DNA of 64,000 nt. Origin: Bacteroidota bacterium (GTDB lineage Bacteria; Bacteroidota; Bacteroidia; UBA4408). Both the position numbers and the translations under genes were made by a program. Within the stretch, counting starts at the first letter, position 1; the number at the start of each line of letters is the position of its first letter. The stretch covers positions 115,001-179,000 of the forward strand of contig JADKHO010000003.1 of the NCBI GenBank assembly GCA_016721765.1, in the 5' to 3' direction. Shown one piece after another: positions 43,653 to 53,202 of this stretch. Under the pieces are notes generated by a model. That model saw only the letters and a program-made list of their open reading frames with translations. It did not search any database and was not told where the DNA came from.

Positions 43653-44543
43653 ATGAAAAATGTAAATTATTATTTAGCTGCGATAGCTTCCTTTGTAATA
43701 TGGGGTTTTATTAGCTTTTCGCTGAAACCCCTCCATATTTATGCTTCGCTTGATTTGTTGTTTTTCCGGATTTTTTTTGCAGCCGGAATAATTAGCCTTT
43801 TTACTTTTTTTCTCCGACCCAAGAACTTTTTAGCACAAAGAACAATTTTTAAAAAACTTACTGTTAAGCACCGAAAACAAACTGTTTTGCTAACCATTGT
43901 GGGCGGATTATTGCTTACTGCAAATTGGTTTTTTTACATTTTTGTAATGAATACAATAAGCATTAAGACTGCAGCTTTTGCTTATTTGGTTTGTCCCATT
44001 CTTACCACTGTTTTGGCGGGAATTATTATAAAAGAAAAACTAAGTAAAATTCAATGGACGGCGGTTGCCATAAGTGCTGTTAGCTGCACCATTTTAGGAA
44101 TGCACTCAGCTGTTGATTTAGCTTATAGCATGATTGTAGCTGTTTCTTACGCGCTCTACCTCATATCACAACGAAAGAATGTTTACCTTGATAAAATGGT
44201 AATTCTTACTTTTCAGATGTTATCTTCTGCACTGCTATTGGCGCCATTTTTTCCTTTCTTTTCAAGTCATGTAAGCTATGATGCCTCTTTTTATTTTCAA
44301 ATTAGTATACTCGCTGTTGTATTTACCATCTTACCTCTTTTTTTAAATTTATTTGCATTAAAAGAGGTGAATAGTTCCACAATGGGGATTTTGCTATATA
44401 TTAATCCTTTACTCAGTTTTGTAATTGCTTTTCTATATTTTGATGAGCAAATCAGTGCTGCTCAATTAATAGCTTATACTTGTATATTGATTTCTATTTT
44501 GGTATTTAACTGGAAAGTAATTTTTTCATTTATCCGCAAGTAA
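43653..44543 (+). CDS. EamA/RarD-family drug/metabolite transporter
   Basis: 296 residues with about ten TM helices in two EamA repeats (LAAIASFVIWGFISFSLKPL ... LVCPILTTVLAGIIIKEKLS, then SMIVAVSYALYLISQRKNV ... GILLYINPLLSFVIAFLYFDEQIS). The order and the WGFISFSLKPL start fit the RarD branch. The substrate is unknown. TAAATTTG at 43637-43644 is an exact -7 match whose predicted start point (about 43651) is 2 bases before the ATG at 43653, so the mRNA may be leaderless. The NdpA-like gene follows 29 bases downstream on the same strand. Confidence 0.85.
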   Translation: MKNVNYYLAAIASFVIWGFISFSLKPLHIYASLDLLFFRIFFAAGIISLFTFFLRPKNFLAQRTIFKKLTVKHRKQTVLLTIVGGLLLTANWFFYIFVMNTISIKTAAFAYLVCPILTTVLAGIIIKEKLSKIQWTAVAISAVSCTILGMHSAVDLAYSMIVAVSYALYLISQRKNVYLDKMVILTFQMLSSALLLAPFFPFFSSHVSYDASFYFQISILAVVFTILPLFLNLFALKEVNSSTMGILLYINPLLSFVIAFLYFDEQISAAQLIAYTCILISILVFNWKVIFSFIRK

Positions 44544-44572
44544 AGGAAGGATTGAACTTAAATCGAAACTAA

Positions 44573-45622
44573 ATGATTGATTCTACTAACACACAAATAG
44601 CAAATATTTCGGTTCACCATATCGGTAATAAAACCAATGGGGAACGGCTGCAACATTCGAAGGAAGAGCTTGATTTAAAAGATAAACGATTGGAAGCTTT
44701 ATTGTTTCAGTATTTCCTTTCCTCTTTTAAGAATGAAGAATTCTACAACTTTACCTTCAGCAATCAAGAATTTGAACTAAATCCACTTTTTATTTATTGC
44801 CGCAAAATATTTGAACGAAAGAAAGATTTTCAAAAGCAGGCAACGGATATTGCAAAACACCTCTACGAAGTAACAAATCATCCTCAAATTAAATCAGGCG
44901 ATTTGTTCATTGCCTTATTTACAAATCTATCGGTAAAAGGACATGTGGTGAATGCTGTGGGAATCTTTAAATCTGAACATCGACAAGCTTTTCTTCAAGT
45001 GAATGCTTCTAATGCCGAGAATTTCCAACTTTTGTATGAAGAAGGAATTAACATCGAACAGCTGGATAAAGGGTGTTTGATTTTAGATACGGATGCAGAT
45101 AATGGATATAAAATTTGTATTGTAGATAAGCGCAATAAAGGACCTGAAGCTCAGTACTGGCGAGATAATTTTTTAATGATTCGTCCGTGTCAGGATGAAT
45201 ACCATCACACGCAGGATTTTTTAACCCTCACTAAAACCTTTGTTACAGCCGGTTTGCCCGAAGATTTTGAAGTGAGCAAAACAGATCAAATTGATTTGCT
45301 CAATCGTTCTATGGAATATTTTAAAACCCATGATAACTTCAACAAGGGAGAGTTTGAGAGCGAAGTTTTTCAAGATACTGACGTAATAAAATCCTTCCGA
45401 AAGTTTGATAAAATGTATCGCGAAGACAATGAAATAGACTTAGTCGATAATTTTGATATTTCCGAAACCGTTGTTAAAAAACAAGCACGAATTTTTAAAA
45501 GTGTTTTAAAATTGGATAAGAATTTTCACATCTACATCCATGGAAATAAAGAAATGATTGAGCAAGGAGTGGAGAAGGATGGTCGGAAATTTTATAAAAT
45601 TTATTACAAAGAAGAGGCATAG
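44573..45622 (+). CDS. NdpA/YejK-like nucleoid-associated protein
   Basis: 349 residues of the 37-kDa nucleoid-associated protein family. Characteristic parts are the start IANISVHHIGNKTNGERLQHSKEEL, the middle IKSGDLFIALFTNLSVKGHVVNAVGIFKSEH, LDKGCLILDTDADNGYKICIVDK and QYWRDNFLMIRP, and the C-terminal NFDISETVVKKQARIFKSVLKLDKNFHIYI. E. coli YejK binds the nucleoid. In Bacteroidota the role is uncharacterised. It probably shares a transcript with the EamA transporter gene. Confidence 0.82.
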   Translation: MIDSTNTQIANISVHHIGNKTNGERLQHSKEELDLKDKRLEALLFQYFLSSFKNEEFYNFTFSNQEFELNPLFIYCRKIFERKKDFQKQATDIAKHLYEVTNHPQIKSGDLFIALFTNLSVKGHVVNAVGIFKSEHRQAFLQVNASNAENFQLLYEEGINIEQLDKGCLILDTDADNGYKICIVDKRNKGPEAQYWRDNFLMIRPCQDEYHHTQDFLTLTKTFVTAGLPEDFEVSKTDQIDLLNRSMEYFKTHDNFNKGEFESEVFQDTDVIKSFRKFDKMYREDNEIDLVDNFDISETVVKKQARIFKSVLKLDKNFHIYIHGNKEMIEQGVEKDGRKFYKIYYKEEA

Positions 45623-45743
45623 TTTTATTTGCAAGGCTCCGTACTAGTACGTACATAAAAATCCCTCTTTATGGGTATTTATATTTGGCTTTACCCCAAT
45701 TACTTTTCACTCACCAAAACGGTATAACTAAACTTATAAACCA

Positions 45744-46787
45744 ATGAACAAAATTTTACTATTCGCTATAACAATTCTGGGCCTAAGCAAAGTTGTGTTT
45801 TCGCAAGAATGTAATCTTTCAATTAAGGATGGGGATTTAACAAAGTTGAAAATTATTACTTACACCAATCCTCTTTCCGGCGATCCCAAATTCCTTAAAG
45901 CAAAGGAGGACAAAAAAGATGAAATGGTGGCTGCTTACAATGCATCAGTCCTAGCCGGAACTGTTCCTCCTGCAAGCAATTATACGATGGAATTTCACAT
46001 CAAAAAAAATAAATTGAAAGATGCGGATGAGTATCAAATTGGCTATAATGTGGGAGGGAAGGACTATTTCAGTTACTTAGTGTGTCGCGCGGATACTTTG
46101 TTTCTTGCGCGTAATCGAGGACCGGTATTAGTGGGTACTGAAGAAAATCCAATTGGATATTCACTTCAAGGAATTCAAATTTTACCTATGAAATTAAAAG
46201 TCGGCGATGTATTGCCAACCTTTGAAGACATCTCTTTCACATTTCCAACCTCCACCGATTTAACTGTAAAAAAGAAAGTATTTAGTCATTACAGCACCAG
46301 CTCAAGCAATGGCTTTGGCTATGCACCAAATTCTAACGGGGATTATGTACTCGGACCTACAATTGAGTTGAAAACAAGAGCGGTGTATAATACCATCGAT
46401 GTTGCAGTTCGACAAAATCTTTCTTTCTCAGCGCACAGTATACAAGGCGTTAATCAAACAGTTACAGGTGTGGAAGAGGTAACTATTAGTGGTGTAAAGT
46501 ACAAAGCCTATATCATCGAATCAGAGTCCTGGACCAAAGGAAAAATGAATACCAATTACGAGTCGGCCGATGAAGAAGTAGCTAAAGAGCAAGAAAAAGC
46601 TGCGGCTCGCTTGCAAGCTAAAGGAGAAAAGCTGATGATTAAAAAGCAGTTTACGAACAAACTCGGTTACATGGTTTTATATAGCAAGGGGTGGTACGTG
46701 CCTGAACTGGGCGGCGCTGTAAAAACGGAATCCTACGATATCTTTGGTGGAATCGCATCCATTATGAAATCGGAAGGCTTGGAGTAG
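45744..46787 (+). CDS. secreted protein of unknown function
   Basis: 347 residues with the signal peptide MNKILLFAITILGLSKVVFSQ cleaved before ECNLSIKDGD. The mature chain is beta-rich with a repeated ITYTNPLSGDPKF ... LVCRADTLFLARN pattern and a helical KEQEKAAARLQAKGEKLMIKK segment near the C-terminus (about 275-305), ending YVPELGGAVKTESYDIFGG. It resembles uncharacterised Bacteroidota periplasmic proteins. No catalytic motif or T9SS tail was seen. A -7-like TATATTTG lies near 45678. A 10-base palindrome GTACTAGTAC lies at about 45645. Confidence 0.7.
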   Translation: MNKILLFAITILGLSKVVFSQECNLSIKDGDLTKLKIITYTNPLSGDPKFLKAKEDKKDEMVAAYNASVLAGTVPPASNYTMEFHIKKNKLKDADEYQIGYNVGGKDYFSYLVCRADTLFLARNRGPVLVGTEENPIGYSLQGIQILPMKLKVGDVLPTFEDISFTFPTSTDLTVKKKVFSHYSTSSSNGFGYAPNSNGDYVLGPTIELKTRAVYNTIDVAVRQNLSFSAHSIQGVNQTVTGVEEVTISGVKYKAYIIESESWTKGKMNTNYESADEEVAKEQEKAAARLQAKGEKLMIKKQFTNKLGYMVLYSKGWYVPELGGAVKTESYDIFGGIASIMKSEGLE

Positions 46788-47174
46788 GCGGATAGGAAAA
46801 ACTAGAATCAATTAATAAAGACTTTATTTTCTAGGATACCTTTTTTCAATCGAATTTCACTTTTCAGTACAATAGCTTTTCATTAGCATTTCGGACTACT
46901 TATAGCCATCAACTTTAGTTTGGAATCGTTTTATGAAATCGTTCCAATTTAAATTTCCTTTTCAAGAATTTCAAAATTCGCAGTTCTGTATCCTGTGCAT
47001 TAGCACAACTGATATGGAAACCTGCAATAACTGGCTGTGTGTTTTGTAAAGCACAGATAATTAGCTTTTTAGTTAAGTTTAACTAGTGCTTTAATGTTAA
47101 ATTGATGCATTAAAATAGTTAATACTATTAACTATTACTAATTATAACTAATATTGTATTACTAAGAAATTGAA
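46788..47174. other. 387-base regulatory interval upstream of the marR efflux operon
   Basis: No gene is visible. The left end has a hairpin, CTAGAA (46802-46807) ... AATAAAG-A-CTTTATT-TTCTAG (to 46834), probably the terminator of the secreted-protein gene. The right end holds the 23-bp palindrome at 47114-47136 and a -7-like TAATATTG before the marR start. The middle is AT-rich with nothing recognisable. Confidence 0.5.
47114..47136 (+). promoter_or_regulatory. 23-bp palindromic operator before marR
   Basis: AATAGTTAATA (47114-47124), one central C, and TATTAACTATT (47126-47136) form a perfect 11-bp inverted repeat. It lies 38 bases upstream of the marR ATG. MarR dimers bind palindromes of this size, so autorepression of the efflux operon is the obvious reading. 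Confidence 0.65.
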
Positions 47175-47660
47175 ATGAATTCAAATTTATGCGATGTTTT
47201 GCCTTTCGGCAGATCTTTAGCTGTATTAGCAAAAACTTATTTTGGTGCACTAACCAAGCGCTTGGAGCATTTAGAGATTGAACGCTACTATTCGGTTCTG
47301 GTGGTTATCGAAGATTCTGAAGGACCGTGTTCTCAGCAATACATTTGCGATAAGTTAAAGATTGATAAAGTATCTATGGTTAGAATCATCGATTATCTTA
47401 TCAAAAAAAAATACGTGAAAAAGCTCTTAAATCCAAACGATAGAAGGGCTTATTTAGTTGAACTTACAAAGAAATCAATAAGCTTGCTACCTGAGATTCA
47501 TCAAGCTATTGATAGCGTTAACAAAGAAGCGCTTCATGGAATCTCAAAAGAAAAGCAAAAGGAATTGTACAAGCACCTTTCCTTAATTCAAAAAAATTTG
47601 GAGCACCTGCCCACCCAAAAAATTTATATCAATTATAAAAAAGCAAATTCCCGCAAATGA
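47175..47660 (+). CDS. MarR-family transcriptional regulator
   Basis: 161 residues. The winged-helix core is visible at about 45-110 (YYSVLVVIEDSEGPCSQQYICDKLKIDKVSMVRIIDYLIKKKYVKKLLNPNDRRAYLVELT), with the recognition helix KVSMVRIIDYL and the wing DRRAYLV. Helices on either side form the dimer interface. It overlaps the adaptor gene by 4 bases (ATGA), so it is the first gene of a four-gene efflux operon. It most likely represses that operon through the palindrome upstream and is released by a small-molecule ligand, as known for the family. Confidence 0.88.
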   Translation: MNSNLCDVLPFGRSLAVLAKTYFGALTKRLEHLEIERYYSVLVVIEDSEGPCSQQYICDKLKIDKVSMVRIIDYLIKKKYVKKLLNPNDRRAYLVELTKKSISLLPEIHQAIDSVNKEALHGISKEKQKELYKHLSLIQKNLEHLPTQKIYINYKKANSRK

Positions 47661-48718
47661 AATCAAAAACATTATTTTTTATTCTTTTCATAATCGCAGT
47701 ATTGGCCGCAGTTAAGCTGCTCTTTCTGAAACCTGATAATGGAACGCAGTCTAAAGGTGGCCCTCAAAAGCCTTCAGTTGTAACAGTAAGCGGTTTTGTA
47801 GTGCATGGTGTGGATCTCGAGAATATAATTTTTTCATCAGGAACAATTATCGCTAATGAAGAAGTGCAGTTATATCCTGAAGTACAGGGTAAATTAACCT
47901 ATATTGGATTTAAGGAAGGAACTAGAGTAGAGAAAGGCACCTTGCTGGCAAAAATTAACGATGCTGAATTACAGGCGCAATTAAAGAAACTACAAGTGCA
48001 ATTGAAGCTAGCAACGGAGAAGGAAGTGCGTTTAAAAAGTTTGTTGGAAATTAGCGGTGTGAGTCAGGAGGAATACGATGCATCGGCGAATCAATTGCAA
48101 ACTATTTCGGCCGATATGGATTATACCAAAGCACTCATTGCAAAAACTGAAATTTATGCGCCCTTTTCGGGAAGGATTGGACTTAAACAAGTGAGTGAAG
48201 GAAGTTTTGTAAATAGCGCTACACGTATTGCAAGCATGCAGCAAACCGCTGTTTTAAAACTTGACTTTTCAATTCCCGAAAAATATGCAGGTACAGTGGC
48301 AGTTGGTGATTCTGTTTTTTTTAGACTCAGTACAATTGACAAAAAATTTCACGCAAATGTAATTGCAATTGAACCCAAAATTGATGCGCAAACTCGCAAT
48401 GTTCTTATTCGTGCAACGTTCGTAAATTCTGATGATAGACTATTTCCAGGTGCTTTTGCGCAAGTGCAGTTAAAATCTTCAAAAAATCACAATGCTTTTA
48501 TGGTTCCAACCGAAGCCATTATTCCTGAATTAAAAGGAAAAAAGGTATATCTCTGCAAAGAAGGAAAAGCAGTGCCACAAAAAGTTATAACCGGCACCAG
48601 AACCGATGCTCGCATCGAAATTTTGGAAGGGGTGGCAGAAGGGGATACGCTTATTGTTACCGGTATAATGTCGCTCAAGCCCGATGCTCTTGTTAAAATT
48701 GTTGAGTTGAAAAAATAG
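47657..48718 (+). CDS. multidrug RND efflux periplasmic adaptor (AcrA/MexA-like)
   Basis: 353 residues. An N-terminal membrane anchor (TLFFILFIIAVLAAVKLLFL, without lipobox) is followed by the lipoyl half EEVQLYPEVQGKLTYIGFKEGTRVEKGTLLAKI, a short coiled-coil hairpin (AELQAQLKKLQVQLKLATEKEVRLKSL), the second lipoyl half YAPFSGRIGLKQVSEGSFVN, and the beta-barrel with FPGAFAQVQLKS and VPTEAIIPELKGKKVYLCKEGKA. It links the pump and the TolC-like channel in this operon. It starts inside the end of marR. Confidence 0.9.
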   Translation: MKSKTLFFILFIIAVLAAVKLLFLKPDNGTQSKGGPQKPSVVTVSGFVVHGVDLENIIFSSGTIIANEEVQLYPEVQGKLTYIGFKEGTRVEKGTLLAKINDAELQAQLKKLQVQLKLATEKEVRLKSLLEISGVSQEEYDASANQLQTISADMDYTKALIAKTEIYAPFSGRIGLKQVSEGSFVNSATRIASMQQTAVLKLDFSIPEKYAGTVAVGDSVFFRLSTIDKKFHANVIAIEPKIDAQTRNVLIRATFVNSDDRLFPGAFAQVQLKSSKNHNAFMVPTEAIIPELKGKKVYLCKEGKAVPQKVITGTRTDARIEILEGVAEGDTLIVTGIMSLKPDALVKIVELKK

Positions 48719-48730
48719 AAAATAAGAACC

Positions 48731-51700
48731 ATGAATATTTCATCCATAAGCATCAATCGCCCGGTTCTCGCCATTGTAATGAGTTTAATCATTATATTGT
48801 TTGGGGGCATTGGCTTCTCCTATTTAGGTGTGAGGGAATTTCCTTCTATCGACCCGCCAATCATTACGGTGCGCACCACTTATTCGGGAGCGAATGCCGA
48901 TGTTATTGAATCGCAAATTACAGAACCACTCGAAAAGGCACTTAACGGTATCGATGGTATTCGGACCATAACATCTTCCAGCAATCAAGGTTCAAGTGTA
49001 ATTACGGTGGAATTTAATTTAAGTTCAAACCTCGAAGCAGCAGCAAACGATGTGCGCGATAAGGTTTCACAAACGGCTCGCCAGTTGCCTCAAGATATTG
49101 ATGGCTTGCCAACAGTTACCAAATCAGATGCAAATTCGGATGCGATGCTTTCACTCACCATTCAATCCGACTCACGCACCCAACTCGAAGTAAGTGATTA
49201 CGCCGAAAATGTGATTGCCGAACGCTTGCAGACAATACCCGGTGTGAGTACTATCCAAATATGGGGTCAAAAAAAATACGCCATGCGTTTATGGATGGAT
49301 CCTGTAAAACTTTCGTCTTATGGCCTCACCCCGCAAGATGTGAAGGTTGCTTTGGATAAAGAAAATGTGGAATTACCCAGCGGTAAAATTGCAGGGAACA
49401 CAAGTGAGCTTACTTTAAAAACAGTTGGACGTTTAAAGACAGAAGCCGAATTCAATAACCTTATTCTAAAATCAATCGGTGATAAGGTTATCCGCTTTAG
49501 CGATATTGGAGAAGCTACACTTGGACCCGATAATGAAGAAACGATGCTTAAGCAATCAGGCACACCTATGATTGGGCTTGGATTGGTGCCGCAACCCGGT
49601 GCAAATTATTTGGAAATATCCAATGAGTTTTATAAACGCCTCGATCAAATTAAAAAAGATTTACCTAAAGATTTTAAGGTTGGAATTGCCCTGGATAATA
49701 CACTCTTTATTAAAAAATCCATCACCGAGGTAATCGAAACACTTGGAATAGCGCTGGTTTTAGTAATTATCATCATTTATTTATTTTTTCGCGATTGGTT
49801 GATTGCGCTGCGCCCTTTGATTGATATTCCGGTTTCCTTAATAGGAGCTTTTTTTATCATGTATTTGTTAGGCTATTCGGTGAATGTGCTCACACTGCTG
49901 GCAATTGTACTGGCAACCGGTTTGGTGGTGGATGATGGCATTGTGGTGACCGAGAATATTTATAAGAAAATTGAAGATGGCTTAAGCCCTATTGAAGCGG
50001 CACACAAGGGGTCAAAAGAAATTTATTTTGCTGTAATTTCTACCTCCATCACTTTGGCCGCGGTATTTATGCCGGTAATTTTTTTAGAAGGATTTGTAGG
50101 TCGATTGTTCCGTGAGTTTGGGGTGGTGTTAGCCGGAGCGGTACTTATATCGGCATTTGTAGCACTCACACTAACACCAATGCTCAATGCACGTTTGGTG
50201 AAAAAAAATCCAAAGAAGAGTAGATTTTATGAAGCAACGGAACCTTTTTTCCAAAACATGATTCGCAATTACAGTGAGTCGCTCACAGTATTCTTAAAGC
50301 GACGTTGGTTGGCATTGGCAATTTTGGCGGCTTCTATAGCGTTAATATTCGGATTAGGTTCTACCTTGCAAAGTGAACTTTCACCCCTTGAAGATAGAAA
50401 CTGGCTGCGTGTATTAATGACTGCGCCCGAAGGTTCTTCTTATGAATATACCGATAATTTTGTAGAAGAATTTACCCAATTTGTGTTGGATTCTGTTCCC
50501 GAAAAAAGGGTATTGTTAACCGTTACTGCGCCCAATTTTAGTGGTTCTGGTGCGGTGAATACAGCATTTGTGCGCTTGGCCTTAACGGATGCTAGTGAAC
50601 GTAAACGAAGTCAACAAAAAATTGCAGATTACATTTCAAAGAATGCAAAAAATTTCCCGCAAGGAAAACTATTTGCCATTCAAGAACAAAGTATTTCGGT
50701 AGGTGGAGGCGCCAAAGTAGGCTTACCGGTGCAGTTTGTGTTGCAGGCGCAAAACTTTGAAAAGCTAAAGGATAAGCTTCCCAAATTTTTAGAGCAGGCA
50801 AATAAAAGCCCAATATTTCAAGGTGTGGATTGCAACTTGAAATTTAATAAGCCCGAAATAAACATCACCATAGATCGCGATAAGGCCCGCAATTTGGGTG
50901 TTTCGGTTATGGATATTGCTCAAACCTTACAGTTGGCTTTAAGTGGACAACGCTTCAATTATTTTACCATGAATGGTAAGCAATATCAGGTAATTGGACA
51001 GTTCAGCCGCGAAAACCGCGATGAGGTGCTGGATATTAAATCCCTTTATCTTAGAAATGCAAGCGGTGATTTAATTCAGTTAGATAACATTGTAAAATTG
51101 GAAGAGGAGAGCTCGCCGCCGCAACTTTATCACTATAACCGCTATCAGTCTGCTACGGTATCAGCCGGACTTGCTCCCGGAAAAACAGTTGGGGATGGGA
51201 TAAAAGAAATGGAAAAAATTTCAAAACAAGTGCTTGATGATAGCTTTACAACAGCGCTTACCGGGCCTTCACGCGATTTTGCAGAAAGTTCTTCCAATAT
51301 TTTATTTGCGTTTTTACTCGCTTTGGTTTTGATTTATTTGGTTCTTTCTGCACAATTCGAAAGTTTTATCGATCCGTTTATTATTATGCTCACCGTGCCA
51401 CTGGCATTAGCTGGAGCAATTTTATCACTTTGGTATTTTAATCAAACCTTAAATATTTTCAGTCAAATCGGAATCATCATGCTCATTGGACTGGTCACTA
51501 AGAATGGAATTTTAATTGTGGAATTTGCCAACCAATTGCGCGAAAAGGGTATGGCTAAGCAAGAAGCTATAATTGCCGCTTCAGCAGCTCGTTTGCGTCC
51601 CATTTTAATGACAAGTATTGCAACAGCTTTGGGTGCATTACCCATCGCACTCGCTATAGGGGCTGGTGCTAAAAGCCGCATGGGTATGGGGATTGTTGTG

Positions 51701-51793
51701 GTAGGTGGAATTTTATTTGCACTGATTTTAACGCTGTTCGTGATACCTGCTATCTATTCTTATTTATCCAAAAATAAAACACAACATGTATAA
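48731..51793 (+). CDS. multidrug RND efflux pump (AcrB/HAE1-like)
   Basis: A 1020-residue inner-membrane proton-drug antiporter. TM1 is RPVLAIVMSLIIILFGGIGF. Porter domains follow (TEPLEKALNGIDGIRTITSS). TM4 carries the proton-relay pair Asp401-Asp402 in TGLVVDDGIVVTENIYKKIE, which separates it from the CzcA class elsewhere in this window. The second half ends LFALILTLFVIPAIYSYLSK. It overlaps the tolC-like gene by 8 bases. Substrates probably include hydrophobic drugs or bile-like compounds, but they cannot be read from sequence. Confidence 0.93.
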   Translation: MNISSISINRPVLAIVMSLIIILFGGIGFSYLGVREFPSIDPPIITVRTTYSGANADVIESQITEPLEKALNGIDGIRTITSSSNQGSSVITVEFNLSSNLEAAANDVRDKVSQTARQLPQDIDGLPTVTKSDANSDAMLSLTIQSDSRTQLEVSDYAENVIAERLQTIPGVSTIQIWGQKKYAMRLWMDPVKLSSYGLTPQDVKVALDKENVELPSGKIAGNTSELTLKTVGRLKTEAEFNNLILKSIGDKVIRFSDIGEATLGPDNEETMLKQSGTPMIGLGLVPQPGANYLEISNEFYKRLDQIKKDLPKDFKVGIALDNTLFIKKSITEVIETLGIALVLVIIIIYLFFRDWLIALRPLIDIPVSLIGAFFIMYLLGYSVNVLTLLAIVLATGLVVDDGIVVTENIYKKIEDGLSPIEAAHKGSKEIYFAVISTSITLAAVFMPVIFLEGFVGRLFREFGVVLAGAVLISAFVALTLTPMLNARLVKKNPKKSRFYEATEPFFQNMIRNYSESLTVFLKRRWLALAILAASIALIFGLGSTLQSELSPLEDRNWLRVLMTAPEGSSYEYTDNFVEEFTQFVLDSVPEKRVLLTVTAPNFSGSGAVNTAFVRLALTDASERKRSQQKIADYISKNAKNFPQGKLFAIQEQSISVGGGAKVGLPVQFVLQAQNFEKLKDKLPKFLEQANKSPIFQGVDCNLKFNKPEINITIDRDKARNLGVSVMDIAQTLQLALSGQRFNYFTMNGKQYQVIGQFSRENRDEVLDIKSLYLRNASGDLIQLDNIVKLEEESSPPQLYHYNRYQSATVSAGLAPGKTVGDGIKEMEKISKQVLDDSFTTALTGPSRDFAESSSNILFAFLLALVLIYLVLSAQFESFIDPFIIMLTVPLALAGAILSLWYFNQTLNIFSQIGIIMLIGLVTKNGILIVEFANQLREKGMAKQEAIIAASAARLRPILMTSIATALGALPIALAIGAGAKSRMGMGIVVVGGILFALILTLFVIPAIYSYLSKNKTQHV

Positions 51794-53090
51794 AAAGATA
51801 GTTTTTGTTTTATTATTATTTCCCTTTGCAAGCCTTGCACAAATTGAAGGAAAACTAAGCTATGAGCAAGCGGTGGAAATGGCATTGAAAAATAATTTCG
51901 ATATTCAAATTGCCAAAAATAATTCCACCATTTCCGAAGTGCAGAATACCTATGGCGCGGCCGGTTTTCTTCCAAGAGTAGATATTAATGCAACCGGAAG
52001 CATGTCAAATAACTCCACACGACAAGAATTTTCGAGCGGTTTAAGTGTCGATAAAAATGGAGTTAGTTCCAATTCTATTACAGCAGGTGCTTATTTAAAC
52101 TGGACCATTTTTGATGGTATGAAAATGTTTGCTACCAAGGAACGATTGAATTTACTGGAAGAACAAGGCGAACTGAGTTTTAAAATTCAGCTCGAAAACA
52201 CCATCGAAAAGGTGACCTCTTTTTATTATCAAATTGTAAAGCAAGAGCAACTTATTAAAGGAATACAAGCCGCCATGCAAGTGAGCGAAGAACGTATAAA
52301 AGTAGCACAGAAAAAGCTGGATATTGGCTCGGGTTCTAATGTGGAATTGCTTCAGGCAAAATTGGATTTCAATGCTCAAAAATCCAATTTGCTAACTCAA
52401 AGAAGTTTGTTGAATGAGTACAAAAGCAATTTATTGCAGCTGCTCAAAGCTGAATCAGATCAAAGTTTTGGGGTGGATACAAATTTTGTTTTTGAAGCGC
52501 AACAATCCATGGATCAAATTCGCCAACGCATCGAAAAATCGAATACAAGTCTTTTGTTTGCTCAAAAAAGTGTACTCATTTCTGCTCAATCCATTAAAGA
52601 GATTCGTTCGCAAAGTATGCCGCGTGTGGGCCTAAGCTCTGGTTATCTATTTGGCAAAACAGAGAATGCTGCCGGATTTGCTTTGTTAAATCAAAATCTC
52701 GGGTATACGGTAGGAATTAATTTTTCTTGGAATGTTTTCAACGGATTCAATACCAAGAATCAATTAAAAGTGGCGAAGATAAATTACCTTAATAGCTCGT
52801 TGCTAGTAGAGAGTAGCAAGAGCCAGTTATTTACTGCGGCCAATATAGCTTATTTAAATTGGTTGAGTGATAAAGAAATTTTGCAACTCGAAGAGGAGAA
52901 TAATTTGCTCGCTAAGCAAAGTCTCGCCATTGCAAGTGAGCGATTAAAACTAGGCCTGGGAAATTACCTCGAAATAAAGGAAAGCCAAAGCAGCTATGAA
53001 GCAGCAATAGCCCGGTTGGTGAATGCTCGCTTCAATCAAAAACAATCCGAAACAGCATTAAAAAAAATATTGGGCGAATTGGTGAAATAG
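51786..53090 (+). CDS. TolC-family outer-membrane efflux channel
   Basis: 434 residues. The signal peptide MYKKIVFVLLLFPFASLAQ precedes LSYEQAVEMALKNNFDIQIAKNN, the family start. Two coiled-coil repeats follow (about 120-230 and 310-430) with VLLQ-type helices such as GIQAAMQVSEERIKVAQKKL and LGLGNYLEIKESQSSYEAA. The barrel strands include GAYLNWTIFDGMKMF and VGINFSWNVFNGFNTK. It is the last gene of the marR-adaptor-pump operon and provides the outer-membrane exit. No terminator was identified after it. Confidence 0.9.
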   Translation: MYKKIVFVLLLFPFASLAQIEGKLSYEQAVEMALKNNFDIQIAKNNSTISEVQNTYGAAGFLPRVDINATGSMSNNSTRQEFSSGLSVDKNGVSSNSITAGAYLNWTIFDGMKMFATKERLNLLEEQGELSFKIQLENTIEKVTSFYYQIVKQEQLIKGIQAAMQVSEERIKVAQKKLDIGSGSNVELLQAKLDFNAQKSNLLTQRSLLNEYKSNLLQLLKAESDQSFGVDTNFVFEAQQSMDQIRQRIEKSNTSLLFAQKSVLISAQSIKEIRSQSMPRVGLSSGYLFGKTENAAGFALLNQNLGYTVGINFSWNVFNGFNTKNQLKVAKINYLNSSLLVESSKSQLFTAANIAYLNWLSDKEILQLEEENNLLAKQSLAIASERLKLGLGNYLEIKESQSSYEAAIARLVNARFNQKQSETALKKILGELVK

Positions 53091-53202
53091 TATTTGAACC
53101 ACAACGCAGTTATATGCTTAGGAATGGTTCCTTACAAAAGGGCGCGCAAAGAAAAAATGGCGTTCAAAAAAGGTTTGCTATTTTTACAAAAAAACTGCAA
53201 GA

